Source: Microbispora catharanthi
Lineage (GTDB): Bacteria; Actinomycetota; Actinomycetes; Streptosporangiales; Streptosporangiaceae
NCBI RefSeq assembly: GCF_006334915.2
Contig: NZ_VDMA02000007.1
Coordinates: 310,001-374,000 of the forward strand
Length of the DNA: 64,000 nt
Direction of reading: 5' to 3'
A program made the position numbers and the translations under genes. The notes beneath the pieces were generated by a model, which was given only the letters and a program-made list of their open reading frames with translations, was not told the DNA's origin and did not search any database. Positions 17,598 through 26,552 of the stretch are shown piece after piece (position 1 is the stretch's first letter; every line of letters begins with the position of its first letter).

Positions 17598-18208
17598 CGC
17601 ACGACTCCCGCCCTGTCGCCCAGCACCCGGCGGGCGGCGTCGGCGGCCTGGCGGACGTCGGACTCGCGGCCGGACAGGTACACCCGGCCGGTCGCGCCCA
17701 TCATGCGGTAGTCGACGACCTTGATCTCCGCGGCCTTCTCCGCCTCGTTCACCGCGAGGATCGCGTACGACGCGGGCTGGCATTCCAGGACGAACAGCGA
17801 CTCGCCCGGCAGGGCCAGCGACCCGACGCGGTTGCGGTTGATGAGGAAGGCGTGCTGCCCGTCCAGGCTGGAGACGATCTCGGAGGCCAGGATGCGGGGC
17901 GCCACGGCGTCGGCGGCGCTCGCGCCGAGCGCGCCGAGCACGGCGTCGGCCGCCGCCCGCACCTCCCCGATCTGCCCGTGGAACTCCAGGTAGCCGAACT
18001 GCCGCTCGACCACCAGCACGCCGGCCTTCACGTCGGCGTGCTTGAGCGCCACGTCGGTCAGCGGCTCGATGTCGAGCCCGGGGGCGATCTCGATGATCTG
18101 CGCGGCCTGGTTCAGCCGCGGCAGCGCGCCGCGCATCCAGGTGCCGAGGTAGCACATGGTCTGCGGCTGCAGCTGGTCGATGAAGATGAAGGAGCGCAGC
18201 TCGGCCAT
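17594..18208 (-). CDS. BMC-T shell protein
   Basis: A 204-residue tandem-BMC protein: first domain residues 3-100 (LRSFIFIDQLQPQTMCYLGTW; VVERQFGYLEFHG), second 105-200 (HAFLINRNRVGSLALPGESL; VYLSGRESDVRQ). It is the second BMC-T of the locus and lacks the basic N-terminal extension of the first. The stop overlaps the next gene start by 4 nt, and it begins directly after the aldehyde dehydrogenase. Confidence 0.93.
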   Translation of the reverse strand: MAELRSFIFIDQLQPQTMCYLGTWMRGALPRLNQAAQIIEIAPGLDIEPLTDVALKHADVKAGVLVVERQFGYLEFHGQIGEVRAAADAVLGALGASAADAVAPRILASEIVSSLDGQHAFLINRNRVGSLALPGESLFVLECQPASYAILAVNEAEKAAEIKVVDYRMMGATGRVYLSGRESDVRQAADAARRVLGDRAGVVR

Positions 18209-18209
18209 G

Positions 18210-19703
18210 TCACGACCTCACCAGCGACGCGAGCTCTTCGAGGATGAGCCGCCTGATCTCCTCGCGCAGCACGTCGCCCTGTGGCGCCGGGGCCGCCGGG
18301 GAGGCGGGAGCCGTACGCGCGTTGGACGGCTCGGGGTAGCGCGGCACCGGGCCGTCTGGCGGCGACCACGGATCGAGCCCGGCGAAGTCGCCGAACGGCG
18401 CGTCCACGTGGTAGGCGAGCTTCGTCCAGTTCACCAGGTTGCCCGGCTGGAGGTTCTCCCCCGCCGACGAGCCGCCGACGTAGCCGGTGCCGATCGTCAT
18501 GGAGATCGGCAGGTTCGTGTGGACGCCGGAGCCGCCCAGGCTGTTGCCGGAGTTGACCGAGACACGCAGCACCGGCACGGCCGCGCCGTACTCCATGATC
18601 GTGCGGGAGTCGGTGCTGTGGATCGCGGCCGAGTGGCCGGCGCCGCTGATGCGCAGCACGGCCCTGGCCGCGTCGATCCCGGCTCGCGTCGACGGCACGC
18701 GCAGCAGGGCGAGCACCGGGCAGAGCTTCTCGTGCGCCAGCGGCTCCTCCGGCATGGGCCGGTCGATCGGCGCGAGCAGCACGCGGGTGCCGGACGGCAC
18801 CCGCGCGCCGGCCTGCTGGGCGATCCAGGTCGCGTCCTTGCCGACGAACCGGGTGTCGAACCGGCCGCCGGGGAAGACCGCCTCGCGCACCCGGTCACGG
18901 TCGGCGGGCGACAGCAGGTGGGCGCCGCGCATCAGCGGGACGAGGCGGTCGGCGACCGCGTCCTCCACGATGAGCACCGACTCGTTGGTGCACAGGATCG
19001 AGTTGTCGAACGCCTTGCTGTCCACGATCAGCCGCGCGGCCGGCTCCAGGTCGGCGGTGCGGTCCACGAACACGGGGACGTTGCCGGGGCCGACGCCGAG
19101 CGCCGGGTTGCCCGAGCGGTAGGCGGCCCGGACGACCGGAGTGCCGCCGGTGGCGACGATCACGTCGACCCTGGGGTCGGCCATCATCGACTCGATCAGC
19201 GGCAGCGCCGGCTCCTCGACGACCTGGATCACGCCGTCCGGCGCGCCCGCCTCGGCCGCCGCGGCGGCGAGCGTCCGCGCGGCGTCGGCGCAGCACTCCT
19301 TCGCCATCGGGTGAGGGCTGATGACGATCGCGTTCCTGGTCATCAGCGCCAGCAGGATCTTGAAGTAGACGGTGGCGACCGGGTTCGTCGAGGGGGTCAG
19401 CGCGAACACCACCCCGGCCGGCCGCGGGATCGAGACGATCTTCTGAGCCGCGTCCGTGCGCGGGGACACGTAGTCGTGGCCGGCGTACTCCTCGACCAGG
19501 CCGGTGGAGCAGGCCACGTTCTTGAGCGCCTTGTGCTCGGCCACGCCGAAGCCCGTCTCGCGCACGGCCCACTCGGCGTACCGGGTCGCGTTGGCGGCGC
19601 CGGCCCCGGCCACCGCGGCGACGATGCGGTCCACGCTCGCCTTGTCGTACCGGGCGAAGGCCCGGGCGGCCCAGCGTGCCCGCTCCAGCATCCCGGACGT
19701 CAC
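18210..19703 (-). CDS. CoA-acylating-type aldehyde dehydrogenase with C-terminal encapsulation peptide
   Basis: A 497-residue aldehyde dehydrogenase of the EutE/PduP group. The nucleotide-binding region has PAGVVFALTPSTNPVA, the catalytic Cys is in NSILCTNESVL, and GSGVHTN lies near the end. After an Ala/Pro linker (about 455-475) the protein ends in the amphipathic helix DVLREEIRRLILEELASLVR, typical of enzymes packaged in shells. The expected reaction is propionaldehyde to propionyl-CoA. The GTG at 19703 overlaps the aminotransferase stop (GTGA). An ATG four codons later is an alternative. Confidence 0.92.
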   Translation of the reverse strand: MTSGMLERARWAARAFARYDKASVDRIVAAVAGAGAANATRYAEWAVRETGFGVAEHKALKNVACSTGLVEEYAGHDYVSPRTDAAQKIVSIPRPAGVVFALTPSTNPVATVYFKILLALMTRNAIVISPHPMAKECCADAARTLAAAAAEAGAPDGVIQVVEEPALPLIESMMADPRVDVIVATGGTPVVRAAYRSGNPALGVGPGNVPVFVDRTADLEPAARLIVDSKAFDNSILCTNESVLIVEDAVADRLVPLMRGAHLLSPADRDRVREAVFPGGRFDTRFVGKDATWIAQQAGARVPSGTRVLLAPIDRPMPEEPLAHEKLCPVLALLRVPSTRAGIDAARAVLRISGAGHSAAIHSTDSRTIMEYGAAVPVLRVSVNSGNSLGGSGVHTNLPISMTIGTGYVGGSSAGENLQPGNLVNWTKLAYHVDAPFGDFAGLDPWSPPDGPVPRYPEPSNARTAPASPAAPAPQGDVLREEIRRLILEELASLVRS

Positions 19704-20968
19704 TTTCCAGCCTCCTTCGCGGCCCGTGCGATCGCGACGGCCGTACGGTCGAGCAACTCCTCGGTGAGCACGGGATCGATGAGGATGCCCGGCTTGTACT
19801 GCAGGACCCGGGGGTCGAGGGTGGAGAAGATGGCCCACACGCCGTTGTCGTAGAGCTGCCGCATGACGAACTTGGCGCCCTCGGGGTGGTCGAACTCCAG
19901 GCCGAAGATCAGGCCGTTCTGCCTGATGCCGGTGAACCAGCCCGGGTTGTCGTCCCTGATCCGCTCCAGTCCGCGGCCGATGACGTCGGACGCGTGGTGG
20001 ACGATCGAGCGGGTCTCGGGCCGGTTGCAGATCTCCAGCGTCTTCATGGCGGCGAAGCAGCCGAGCTCGCCGCCGCCGAACGTCGCCATGTGGGCGAAGC
20101 CGTCCTCGGTCAGCCAGCCGGCGCAGCGCTCGCTGACCAGGACCGCCGCGATCGGGTAGAGGCCGCCGGAGATGCCCTTGCCGGTGACGAGGATGTCGGG
20201 CCTGATGCCGTGCTTGGTGATGCCCCACAGCTCGCCGGTCCGCATCAGGCCGGTCTGCACCTCGTCGGCGATGTAGAGCGCGTCATACGTCTCGCAGAGC
20301 CGCTTGACGCTCTCCAGGTAGCCGGGATCGGGCAGCGGGAAGCCGTACGTCGCGGGGATCGTCTCCATGATCACGGCGGCCACGTCCCTGCCCCTCAGGG
20401 CCTCCTCCATGCCGGCCAGGTCGTTGAACGGCACGTGGACGAACTCCTCCGGCCGCTCCGACAGGAACAGCCGGGAGAAGCGCTCGTCGCCGGTGCCGAC
20501 CGCGAGGCCGGTGTGGCCGTGGTACGCCTTCACGATGGAGACGATCTTGCGTTTGCCGGTGGCGTGCCTGGCCGTCTTGAGCGCGATGTCGATGGCCTCG
20601 CCGCCGCCACTGGCGTAGATGACCTTGCTCAGCCCCTCGGGCCCGGTCGTGATCAGCGCCTCGGCCAGCGCGGTGCGGGCGAGCGAGGGGAAGTGGTGGT
20701 TACCGATGTCGAAGTGGTCCATCGCCTGCTTCAGCGCGGCCACGACCTCCGGGTTGCGGTGCCCCAGGTTGTAGGTGCCCCCGTTGAGGTGGACGTCGAT
20801 CAGGCGCTTACCGGAGACGTCGTAGAGGAAGTAGCCCTCTCTGCGGTCGATGACCAGCGGAACACCGGAGTCGATCCAGAACTGGGTCTTCCCCGGGTTC
20901 CAGTACGCCGAGGACTTCTCGAGAACCTCGTCCTTGTCCGCATAGGTGAACAGCCCGTAGTCCAGCAT
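19700..20968 (-). CDS. class III aminotransferase-fold enzyme, probable amino-alcohol-phosphate phospho-lyase
   Basis: A 422-residue PLP enzyme: YASGGGEAIDIALKTARHATG, AYHGHTG, YIADEVQTGLMRTG and the PLP lysine in VTGKGISGG. In the homologous mycobacterial compartment the enzyme is thought to eliminate ammonia and phosphate from amino-propanol phosphate, like ethanolamine-phosphate phospho-lyase. A GTG at 21019 in frame would lie between the predicted -35 and -10 of the operon, so it cannot be the start of a message from that promoter. The ATG at 20968 (MLDYGLF) is chosen. It is the first gene of the nine-gene operon. Confidence 0.88.
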   Translation of the reverse strand: MLDYGLFTYADKDEVLEKSSAYWNPGKTQFWIDSGVPLVIDRREGYFLYDVSGKRLIDVHLNGGTYNLGHRNPEVVAALKQAMDHFDIGNHHFPSLARTALAEALITTGPEGLSKVIYASGGGEAIDIALKTARHATGKRKIVSIVKAYHGHTGLAVGTGDERFSRLFLSERPEEFVHVPFNDLAGMEEALRGRDVAAVIMETIPATYGFPLPDPGYLESVKRLCETYDALYIADEVQTGLMRTGELWGITKHGIRPDILVTGKGISGGLYPIAAVLVSERCAGWLTEDGFAHMATFGGGELGCFAAMKTLEICNRPETRSIVHHASDVIGRGLERIRDDNPGWFTGIRQNGLIFGLEFDHPEGAKFVMRQLYDNGVWAIFSTLDPRVLQYKPGILIDPVLTEELLDRTAVAIARAAKEAGK

Positions 20969-21003
20969 CCCGGTCCCATCGGTCTGTGAATCGGTAGGAC
21001 CAA

Positions 21004-21033
21004 ATAAGACACCGGTCACACCTTAAACGTCAA
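21004..21033 (-). promoter_or_regulatory. promoter of the microcompartment operon
   Basis: On the minus strand a -35 TTGACG (21028-21033) is followed after 18 nt by -10 TCTTAT (21004-21009), about 35 nt upstream of the chosen aminotransferase ATG. The palindrome CAACG-N5-CGTTG (21031-21045) overlaps the -35 and may bind a regulator. Confidence 0.5.
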
Positions 21034-21110
21034 CGGTTCTCGTTGTGAGGACTACGAAACACCAAGGGTCTTGCCTGGGCAAACCATGGAGTGGCACGAT
21101 TTGCGCACCT

Positions 21111-21128
21111 TGTGTGACATGTCGCACA
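21111..21128. promoter_or_regulatory. 18-bp near-perfect palindrome, candidate operator of the permease gene
   Basis: TGTGTGACATGTCGCACA is a palindrome with a single mismatched pair, 40 bp upstream of the permease start in the divergent intergenic region. Its core TGACATGTC recurs upstream of the CitE-like gene (45284-45297) and near a PadR gene (39711-39720). Confidence 0.45.
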
Positions 21129-21167
21129 TCTCCCCCACCCCCACCATGGTCTCCCGGAGGCACTGCT

Positions 21168-22694
21168 TTGAGCACCTTTGAGACACAGGCGGTGACGACA
21201 TCCGCCGAGACCCAGGGCGTCAGCCGGTTGCGCAAGGACGCCGTCGGACTGGTCGGCGTCATCTTCATGGCGGTCGCCACCGCCGCCCCCATCACCGCCA
21301 TGACGGGCAACGTGCCCATCGCGCTCGGCTTCGGCAACGGCCTGGGAGCGCCGGCGGGCTACCTGTTCGCGACGATCGTGCTGACCGTCTTCTCGGTCGG
21401 CTACACCGCGATGGCCAAGCACATCACCGCGGCCGGGGCCTTCTACGGCTACATCTCCCACGGCCTCGGCCAGGTCGCCGGAATGGTCGCGGGGATGCTC
21501 GCGACGATGGCGTACGTCGTGTTCGAGGCCTCGATCATCGGGTTCTTCGCCTACCAGGCGAGCGACACCTTCAAGACGATGGGCGGGGTCGAGATCCACT
21601 GGCTGTGGTTCGCCTTCCTCGGCCTGGCGCTCAACGCGATCCTCACCTACTTCGACATCAACCTGACCGCCAAGGTCCTCGGCCTCTTCCTGGTCACCGA
21701 GATCTTCATGCTCGGCCTGACCGCGGTCGTGACCTTGTTCCACGGCGGCGGCCCCGACGGGCTGATGGCCTCCTCGATCAACCCGATCAACGCGTTCACG
21801 ACCAACGGCCTGGCCGCCGGCGCGGTCGGCCTCGGCCTGTTCATGTGCTTCTGGTCGTGGGTGGGCTTCGAGTCCACCGCCATGTACGGCGAGGAGTCGC
21901 GCGACCCCAAGCGCATCGTCCCCCGGGCCACGCTCGTCTCCGTCGTCGGCATCGGCCTGTTCTACACGTTCGTGTCGTGGATGGTGGTCGCGGCCAACGG
22001 CGTAAAGGCGCCGGAGATCGCCGCCAAGGAGTTCGCCGGCATCTTCTTCAACCCCACGCAGGAGATGATCGGCACCTGGGCCGTCGACCTGTTCAAGATC
22101 CTGATCCTGACCGGGTCGTTCGCCTGCTCGATGGCGTTCCACAACTGCGCCTCGCGCTACCTCTACGCCCTCGGCCGCGAGAACCTGTTCCCCGGCACCG
22201 CGAAGACCATCGGCGCCACCCACCCCAGGCACGGCTCGCCGCACATCGCCGGCTTCGTGCAGACCGGCATCTCGGTCGTGATCGTGCTGGCGTTCTTCTT
22301 CGCCGGGATGGACCCCTACATCCACATCTACACGCTGCTCGCCGTGCTCGGCACGCTGGCGATCCTCATCGTGCAGTCGATGTGCTCGTTCTCCGTCATC
22401 GGCTACTTCCACTTCAGGAAGAAGCACCCGGAGACGAAGAGCTTCTGGCGCACGCTGCTCGCCCCGCTGGTCGGCGGCCTCGCCATGCTGTACGTCGTCT
22501 TCCTGCTCTTCCAGAACCAGGAGGCGGCGGCGGGCGACGCGTCCAAGACCCTGTTCTTCAAACTGATCCCCTACATCGTGCTCGCCGTCGCGATGATCGG
22601 CGGCGGTTTCGCCCTCTATCTCAAGGTCCGCAACCCGGTGAAGTACGAGATCATCGGCCGGATCGTCCTCGAGGACACGGTCGAGCGCGACTGA
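21168..22694 (+). CDS. APC superfamily amino acid/amine permease
   Basis: A 508-residue integral membrane protein with about 12 hydrophobic segments, beginning VGLVGVIFMAVATAAPITAM near residue 24. It belongs to the amino acid-polyamine-organocation superfamily (motif GFGNGLGAPAGYLFA; SWVGFESTAMYGEESRDPKRIVPRA). The TTG at 21168 follows GGAGG with 7-nt spacing, the best-placed site. Divergent from the microcompartment operon, it is the likely importer of the amino alcohol or its precursor. The amidase gene follows 11 nt later. Confidence 0.9.
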   Translation: MSTFETQAVTTSAETQGVSRLRKDAVGLVGVIFMAVATAAPITAMTGNVPIALGFGNGLGAPAGYLFATIVLTVFSVGYTAMAKHITAAGAFYGYISHGLGQVAGMVAGMLATMAYVVFEASIIGFFAYQASDTFKTMGGVEIHWLWFAFLGLALNAILTYFDINLTAKVLGLFLVTEIFMLGLTAVVTLFHGGGPDGLMASSINPINAFTTNGLAAGAVGLGLFMCFWSWVGFESTAMYGEESRDPKRIVPRATLVSVVGIGLFYTFVSWMVVAANGVKAPEIAAKEFAGIFFNPTQEMIGTWAVDLFKILILTGSFACSMAFHNCASRYLYALGRENLFPGTAKTIGATHPRHGSPHIAGFVQTGISVVIVLAFFFAGMDPYIHIYTLLAVLGTLAILIVQSMCSFSVIGYFHFRKKHPETKSFWRTLLAPLVGGLAMLYVVFLLFQNQEAAAGDASKTLFFKLIPYIVLAVAMIGGGFALYLKVRNPVKYEIIGRIVLEDTVERD

Positions 22695-22705
22695 AGGAGC
22701 ACATC

Positions 22706-23713
22706 ATGGTGGTGTCGTACGACCTCGATCCCGACGCGGACCCGGCGGGCCTGACCTACACCTTCGGCGGCGCCGCGCCCGTGATGTCGATCAAACCGGG
22801 CACGGCCTTGTCCACCTGGACCCGCGACTGCTTCGCCGGCCGGGTCAGGTCGGCGAGCGACCGGGTCTCGGAGGTCTGCGACCCGCGGTTCATCAACCCC
22901 CAGACCGGCCCCTTCTACGTCGAAGGGGCCGAGCCCGGGGACACCCTCGCCGTCCACTTCGTGTCCATCGAGCCGAGGGAGGCGCGCGGCGTCAGCACGA
23001 CCGTGCCCTTCTTCGGCGCGCTCACCGGCACCGGCACCACCGCGCTGCTGCACGAGGCACTGCCGGAGCGCACCTGGATCTACGAGATCGACCGGGAGGC
23101 CCGCCTCGTCCGCTACAGCGCGCTGGAGTCGCCGTACGAGGTGGACCTGCCGCTCGACCCCATGCACGGCACGGTCGGCGTGGCGCCGGCCCTGGGCGAG
23201 GTGCGCAACTCGCTCGCGCCGGGCGACTGGGGCGGGAACATGGACACCCCGGAGATGCGCGCCGGGACCACCTGCTACCTCGGCGTCAACGTCGAGGGCG
23301 CGCTGTTCTCCTTCGGCGACGGCCACGCGCGCCAGGGCGAGGGCGAGACCTGCGGGGTCGCGGTCGAGACGGCCATGGACACGGTCGTGATCGTCGACCT
23401 GATCAAGGGGATGCCCTGTCCCTGGCCCCGGCTGGAGAGCGACGACTTCATCATCGCCACCGGCTCCGCGAAACCACTGGAGGACGCGTTCCGCATCGCC
23501 CACGCCGAGCTCACGAAGTGGCTGGCCGCCGAGACCGGGCTGTCCACGCTCGACGCCTACCAGCTCGTCTCGCAGGCGGCGCTCACCCCGGTCGCCAATG
23601 TCGTGGACACGGTCTACACGATGACCGCCAAGCTGCCCAAGGCCGTGCTGAAGGGCGCCGCCCCCATGGGCGGGACGCACGCCCGGCTGCGCGCCATGGC
23701 GGCCGCACTATGA
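22706..23713 (+). CDS. acetamidase/formamidase family protein
   Basis: A 335-residue enzyme of the FmdA/AmdA family. It shows HFVSIEPREA, PLDPMHGTVGVAP, NSLAPGDWGGNMDTPEM, TCYLGVNVEGALFSFGDGHARQGEGE and GMPCPWPRLE. Family members hydrolyse formamide, acetamide or related small amides in the cytoplasm. AAGGAG precedes the ATG by 6 nt. Its pairing with the permease, facing the amino-alcohol compartment, suggests that the imported compound may be an N-acyl amino alcohol that is deacylated first. This is inference from position only. Confidence 0.88.
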   Translation: MVVSYDLDPDADPAGLTYTFGGAAPVMSIKPGTALSTWTRDCFAGRVRSASDRVSEVCDPRFINPQTGPFYVEGAEPGDTLAVHFVSIEPREARGVSTTVPFFGALTGTGTTALLHEALPERTWIYEIDREARLVRYSALESPYEVDLPLDPMHGTVGVAPALGEVRNSLAPGDWGGNMDTPEMRAGTTCYLGVNVEGALFSFGDGHARQGEGETCGVAVETAMDTVVIVDLIKGMPCPWPRLESDDFIIATGSAKPLEDAFRIAHAELTKWLAAETGLSTLDAYQLVSQAALTPVANVVDTVYTMTAKLPKAVLKGAAPMGGTHARLRAMAAAL

Positions 23714-23798
23714 CGGCCTCGCGGCCGCCCGTCGGATCGTTCGGTCCGACCAAAAGCCGCGACACCACCGTCATCTGACGTACCACGCGCCCGCCCTG

Positions 23799-23821
23799 CT
23801 CGCCTGACCGCGTCAGGCGAG
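23799..23821 (+). terminator. hairpin terminator after the permease-amidase unit
   Basis: CTCGCCTGAC and GTCAGGCGAG form a perfect 10-bp stem around a 3-nt loop, 85 nt after the amidase stop. No U-tract follows, which is common in high-GC actinomycetes. Confidence 0.5.
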
Positions 23822-23837
23822 GGCAAGGGCGCCGGCG

Positions 23838-23877
23838 CGGAAAACCGTTTTCCGGCTCGGGGCGGTTTCCGTACACT
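23838..23877 (+). promoter_or_regulatory. promoter with palindromic operator upstream of the EF-G leader
   Basis: A 17-bp palindrome CGGAAAACCGTTTTCCG (23838-23854) covers the -35 position (TTTCCG) of a promoter whose -10 is TACACT (23872-23877). A hairpin with 9-bp GC arms follows at 23891-23914, close to the expected transcript start. Confidence 0.4.
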
Positions 23878-23917
23878 CGCCACTGATCACGCGCGCCGCC
23901 ACGGCGCGGCGCGCGCC

Positions 23918-24049
23918 ATGACCACGAGAGGGGAGTTGACCGTGCGCCAGCGCATCGCGGTCGTCGTCCTCCGGTCACGGTACGAGGTGATCCTGGTGTC
24001 TACGTCGCTTCCCGGTGCCCGCCGCGCGGCCGGCACCGGACGTTCCTGA
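23918..24049 (+). CDS. possible 43-residue leader peptide upstream of the EF-G paralogue
   Basis: A short frame beginning ATG at 23918 (or GTG at 23942 after GAGGGGAG) and reading [17 protein letters not shown] in its middle. It matches no family known to me. It sits in the 5' leader of the EF-G-like gene, where a leader peptide could control read-through. The 230 nt after it hold a decamer repeat and a hairpin but no other gene. Confidence 0.25.
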   Translation: MTTRGELTVRQRIAVVVLRSRYEVILVSTSLPGARRAAGTGRS

Positions 24050-24080
24050 CGAACTTCGCACCCCTGGCCGTGCGGCCGCT

Positions 24081-24160
24081 CTGTGCTGCCCTGTGCCGCT
24101 CTGTGCCGCTCTGTGCTGCCCTGTGCTGCCCTGTGCCGCTCTGGGTCACTCTGTGCCGCA
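24081..24160 (+). repeat. 8 x 10-bp tandem repeat in the EF-G leader
   Basis: Eight uninterrupted decamers of consensus CTGTGCYGCY fill 80 bp, about one unit per helical turn. The seventh unit (CTGGGTCACT) is the most diverged. The array is non-coding in every plausible reading and lies 176 nt before the EF-G start. A hairpin with 7-bp arms (CCGCCGG/CCGGCGG) follows at 24206-24224. Confidence 0.9.
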
Positions 24161-24335
24161 CGTAGGTTCGCGCGCCGATTCCACGTGGCCCGCTCCGCAG
24201 ATCGTCCGCCGGTCTCCCCGGCGGTCCTGCCATCGCGTCGCCCGGGGGGTCGCCGCCCGGCCTGAATCCGGCCGGTGCTTCTCGTCAGGCCAATCGCGCC
24301 CGCCACCGCAGGAACACTTCCCGAAGGGCATGGCC

Positions 24336-26417
24336 ATGCGCGCCGACCTGAACCGCACTCACCTCGTCCCGCCGACCGGCATCCGCAACCTGGGCATCCT
24401 CGCCCACGTCGACGCGGGCAAGACCACCGTCACCGAACGGATCCTCTACCTCGCGGGCGCCGTCCACCGGCGCGGCGAGGTGCACGAGGGGACCACCGTC
24501 ACCGATTTCGACCCTCTGGAGCGCGACCGCGGGATCACCATTTTCGCCGCGGCCGTGAGCTGCCTGTGGGACGGCCACCGGATCAACCTGATCGACACCC
24601 CGGGGCACGTGGACTTCTCCGACGAGGTGGAGCGGTCGCTGCGGGTGCTCGACGGCGCGGTCGCGGTGTTCGACGCCGTCGCCGGCGTGGAGCCGCAGAG
24701 CGAGTCGGTGTGGCGGCAGGCCGACCGTTACGGCGTGCCGCGCATCGCGTTCGTCAACAAGATGGACCGCGCCGGGGCCGACCTCGACACGGCGGTCGAG
24801 TCGATCCGCGAGCGGCTGCGGGTCACCCCGCTGGTCGTCCAGTTGCCCATCGGGCGGGAGGACGGGTTCACCGGCGTGGTGGACCTGCTGCGGATGCGGT
24901 CGCTGGTGTGGGACGCCGGCCGTGACACGGTCACGGAGGGCCCGGTGCCGGAAGCCCTCGGGGACGAGGCCCGCCGACGCCGCCGCCTGCTGGAGGAGAC
25001 GGTGGCCGAGCTCCATCCGGCGGCGCTGGAGGAGTTCTGCGCCCGGCCGGAGATCTCGACGCCGACCCTGACCGCCGCCCTGCGCGACCTGACCCTGCGT
25101 GGCGAGGCGGTGGTGGTGCTGTGCGGGTCGGCGTACCGCAACCGGGGTGTCGAGCCGCTGCTGGACGCCGTCGTCGCCTACCTGCCCGCACCGTCCGACG
25201 TGCCGCCTGTACGCGCCGCGTGGGACGGGCCCGAGCAGGAGCGGCCCGCCGACCCGGCGGCGCCGTTCGCCGCGCTGGTCTTCAAGGTGCAGGCCGCTCC
25301 CACCGGGCGGCTGACCTACCTGCGTGTGTACTCGGGGACGATCAGGAGAGGAGACGTCGTGCTGGACGCCGGCGCCCGGCGCACCGAGCGGATCGGGCGC
25401 ATCCTCCGGGTGCAGGCCGACCGGCACACCGAGACGGACCGGGCCACGGCCGGGGACATCGTCGCGGTGGCCGGGGTCAAGGCGGCCCGCGCCGGAGCGA
25501 CCCTCTGCGCTCCCGGAGCGCCGTTGGTCCTCGAGCCGCCGGTCACGGCCTCACCGGTGGTCTCCGTGGCCGTCGAGCCGCGCGGGAGCGGCGACGCCGA
25601 CCGGATCGCGACCGCGCTGGCCCGGATGGCCGACGAGGACCCCTCGCTGTCGGTCCGCACCGACCCCGAGACGGGCCAGACGGTGCTGTCGGGGATGGGC
25701 GAATTGCACCTGGAGGTCGCGGTGGAGAAGCTGCGCCGCACCCACGGGCTCGACGTCGCCGTCGGACGGCCCCGGGTCGCCTACCGGGAGACGGTCGTCC
25801 GCGGGGTGTCCGGCCTGCTGTACCGGCACGTCAAGCAGGACGGCGGCGCCGGGCAGTTCGCCCACGTCGTGCTCGACGTGGAGCCGCTTGAGCACGACGC
25901 CGGCTTCGTGTTCCGGTCCACGGTCACCGGCGGCCGGGTGCCGCGCGAATACGTCGGGGCGGTGGAGGCCGGCTGCCGGGACGCCCTCGCCGAGGGCCCG
26001 CTCGGAGGTCATCCGGTGACCGGCCTGCGGGTCACGCTGACCGACGGTGCGACCCACCCGAAGGACTCCTCGGAGATGGCGTTCCGCACGGCCGGGCGGC
26101 TCGCGCTGCGGGAGGCGCTGCGTGCCGGTGTGATGGCCCTGCTGGAACCGCTGGCCGAGGTCACGGTCACCGTGCCCGACGACGCCGTCGGCGGCGTGCT
26201 GGGCGACCTCGCGGCCAGACGCGGCCGGGTCACCGGTTCGGCGGCGCGGGCGGGCACGCGGGCGGGCACGGTCGTGGTCACCGCGACCGTGCCGCTGGCC
26301 GAGCTGTTCGGGTACGCGACCCGGCTGCGCGGCCGGACCCAGGGCAGGGGCGCCTTCACCAGCCGCCCCGCGGGCTACGCCCAGGTGACCGGTCCGGAGA
26401 CGGGCCTGACGCGGTAG
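24336..26417 (+). CDS. elongation factor G paralogue
   Basis: A 693-residue translational GTPase with full EF-G layout. The G domain has AHVDAGKTT, switch I ending [31 protein letters not shown] and NKMDRAGAD. The domain III block is [15 protein letters not shown], domain IV has [17 protein letters not shown], and the domain V end is [16 protein letters not shown]. The switch-I region ([11 protein letters not shown]) differs from housekeeping EF-G (TDWMEQEQERG). The usual str operon neighbours are absent, so this is a secondary copy with a specialised or stress role. The ATG at 24336 has AAGGG 7 nt upstream. An ATG 6 nt earlier is too close to it. Confidence 0.9.
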   Translation: MRADLNRTHLVPPTGIRNLGILAHVDAGKTTVTERILYLAGAVHRRGEVHEGTTVTDFDPLERDRGITIFAAAVSCLWDGHRINLIDTPGHVDFSDEVERSLRVLDGAVAVFDAVAGVEPQSESVWRQADRYGVPRIAFVNKMDRAGADLDTAVESIRERLRVTPLVVQLPIGREDGFTGVVDLLRMRSLVWDAGRDTVTEGPVPEALGDEARRRRRLLEETVAELHPAALEEFCARPEISTPTLTAALRDLTLRGEAVVVLCGSAYRNRGVEPLLDAVVAYLPAPSDVPPVRAAWDGPEQERPADPAAPFAALVFKVQAAPTGRLTYLRVYSGTIRRGDVVLDAGARRTERIGRILRVQADRHTETDRATAGDIVAVAGVKAARAGATLCAPGAPLVLEPPVTASPVVSVAVEPRGSGDADRIATALARMADEDPSLSVRTDPETGQTVLSGMGELHLEVAVEKLRRTHGLDVAVGRPRVAYRETVVRGVSGLLYRHVKQDGGAGQFAHVVLDVEPLEHDAGFVFRSTVTGGRVPREYVGAVEAGCRDALAEGPLGGHPVTGLRVTLTDGATHPKDSSEMAFRTAGRLALREALRAGVMALLEPLAEVTVTVPDDAVGGVLGDLAARRGRVTGSAARAGTRAGTVVVTATVPLAELFGYATRLRGRTQGRGAFTSRPAGYAQVTGPETGLTR

Positions 26418-26432
26418 GCGCCTCATCCCGGT

Positions 26433-26458
26433 CCCGCCCGCGCCTCGGCGCGGGCGGG
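26433..26458 (+). terminator. terminator of the EF-G paralogue
   Basis: A perfect 12-bp stem (CCCGCCCGCGCC / GGCGCGGGCGGG) with a minimal loop begins 16 nt after the EF-G stop. A second inverted repeat (CCGTTCCCG/CGGGAACGG, 26460-26468 and 26487-26495) follows directly. Confidence 0.7.
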
Positions 26459-26496
26459 GCCGTTCCCGTCCCCCGCCGACGAGGTCCGGGAACGGG

Positions 26497-26525
26497 TTGA
26501 CGCTGTTTTGGCTAACCGCTATCTA
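26497..26525 (+). promoter_or_regulatory. promoter of the PadR-ABC operon
   Basis: A -35 TTGACG (26497-26502) and a -10 TATCTA (26520-26525) are 17 nt apart, 28 nt upstream of the PadR ATG. The AT-rich GCTATCTATTGAG stretch may also be the PadR autoregulatory site. Confidence 0.45.
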
Positions 26526-26552
26526 TTGAGGGGTCGCAGAGGAGGGTGGCCC

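Noticed and set aside
20969..21019. N-terminal extension of the aminotransferase from a GTG at 21019
   Set aside because: The GTG lies between the predicted -35 (21028-21033) and -10 (21004-21009) of the operon promoter, so it would not be transcribed.
24081..24160. Possible CRISPR array
   Set aside because: Units are 10 bp with no spacers, so this is a simple tandem repeat.
24336..26417. TetM-type ribosomal protection protein
   Set aside because: Domain IV (GGAGQFAHV) and overall layout are those of EF-G. The N-terminal region does not follow the Tet(M)/Tet(O) pattern.
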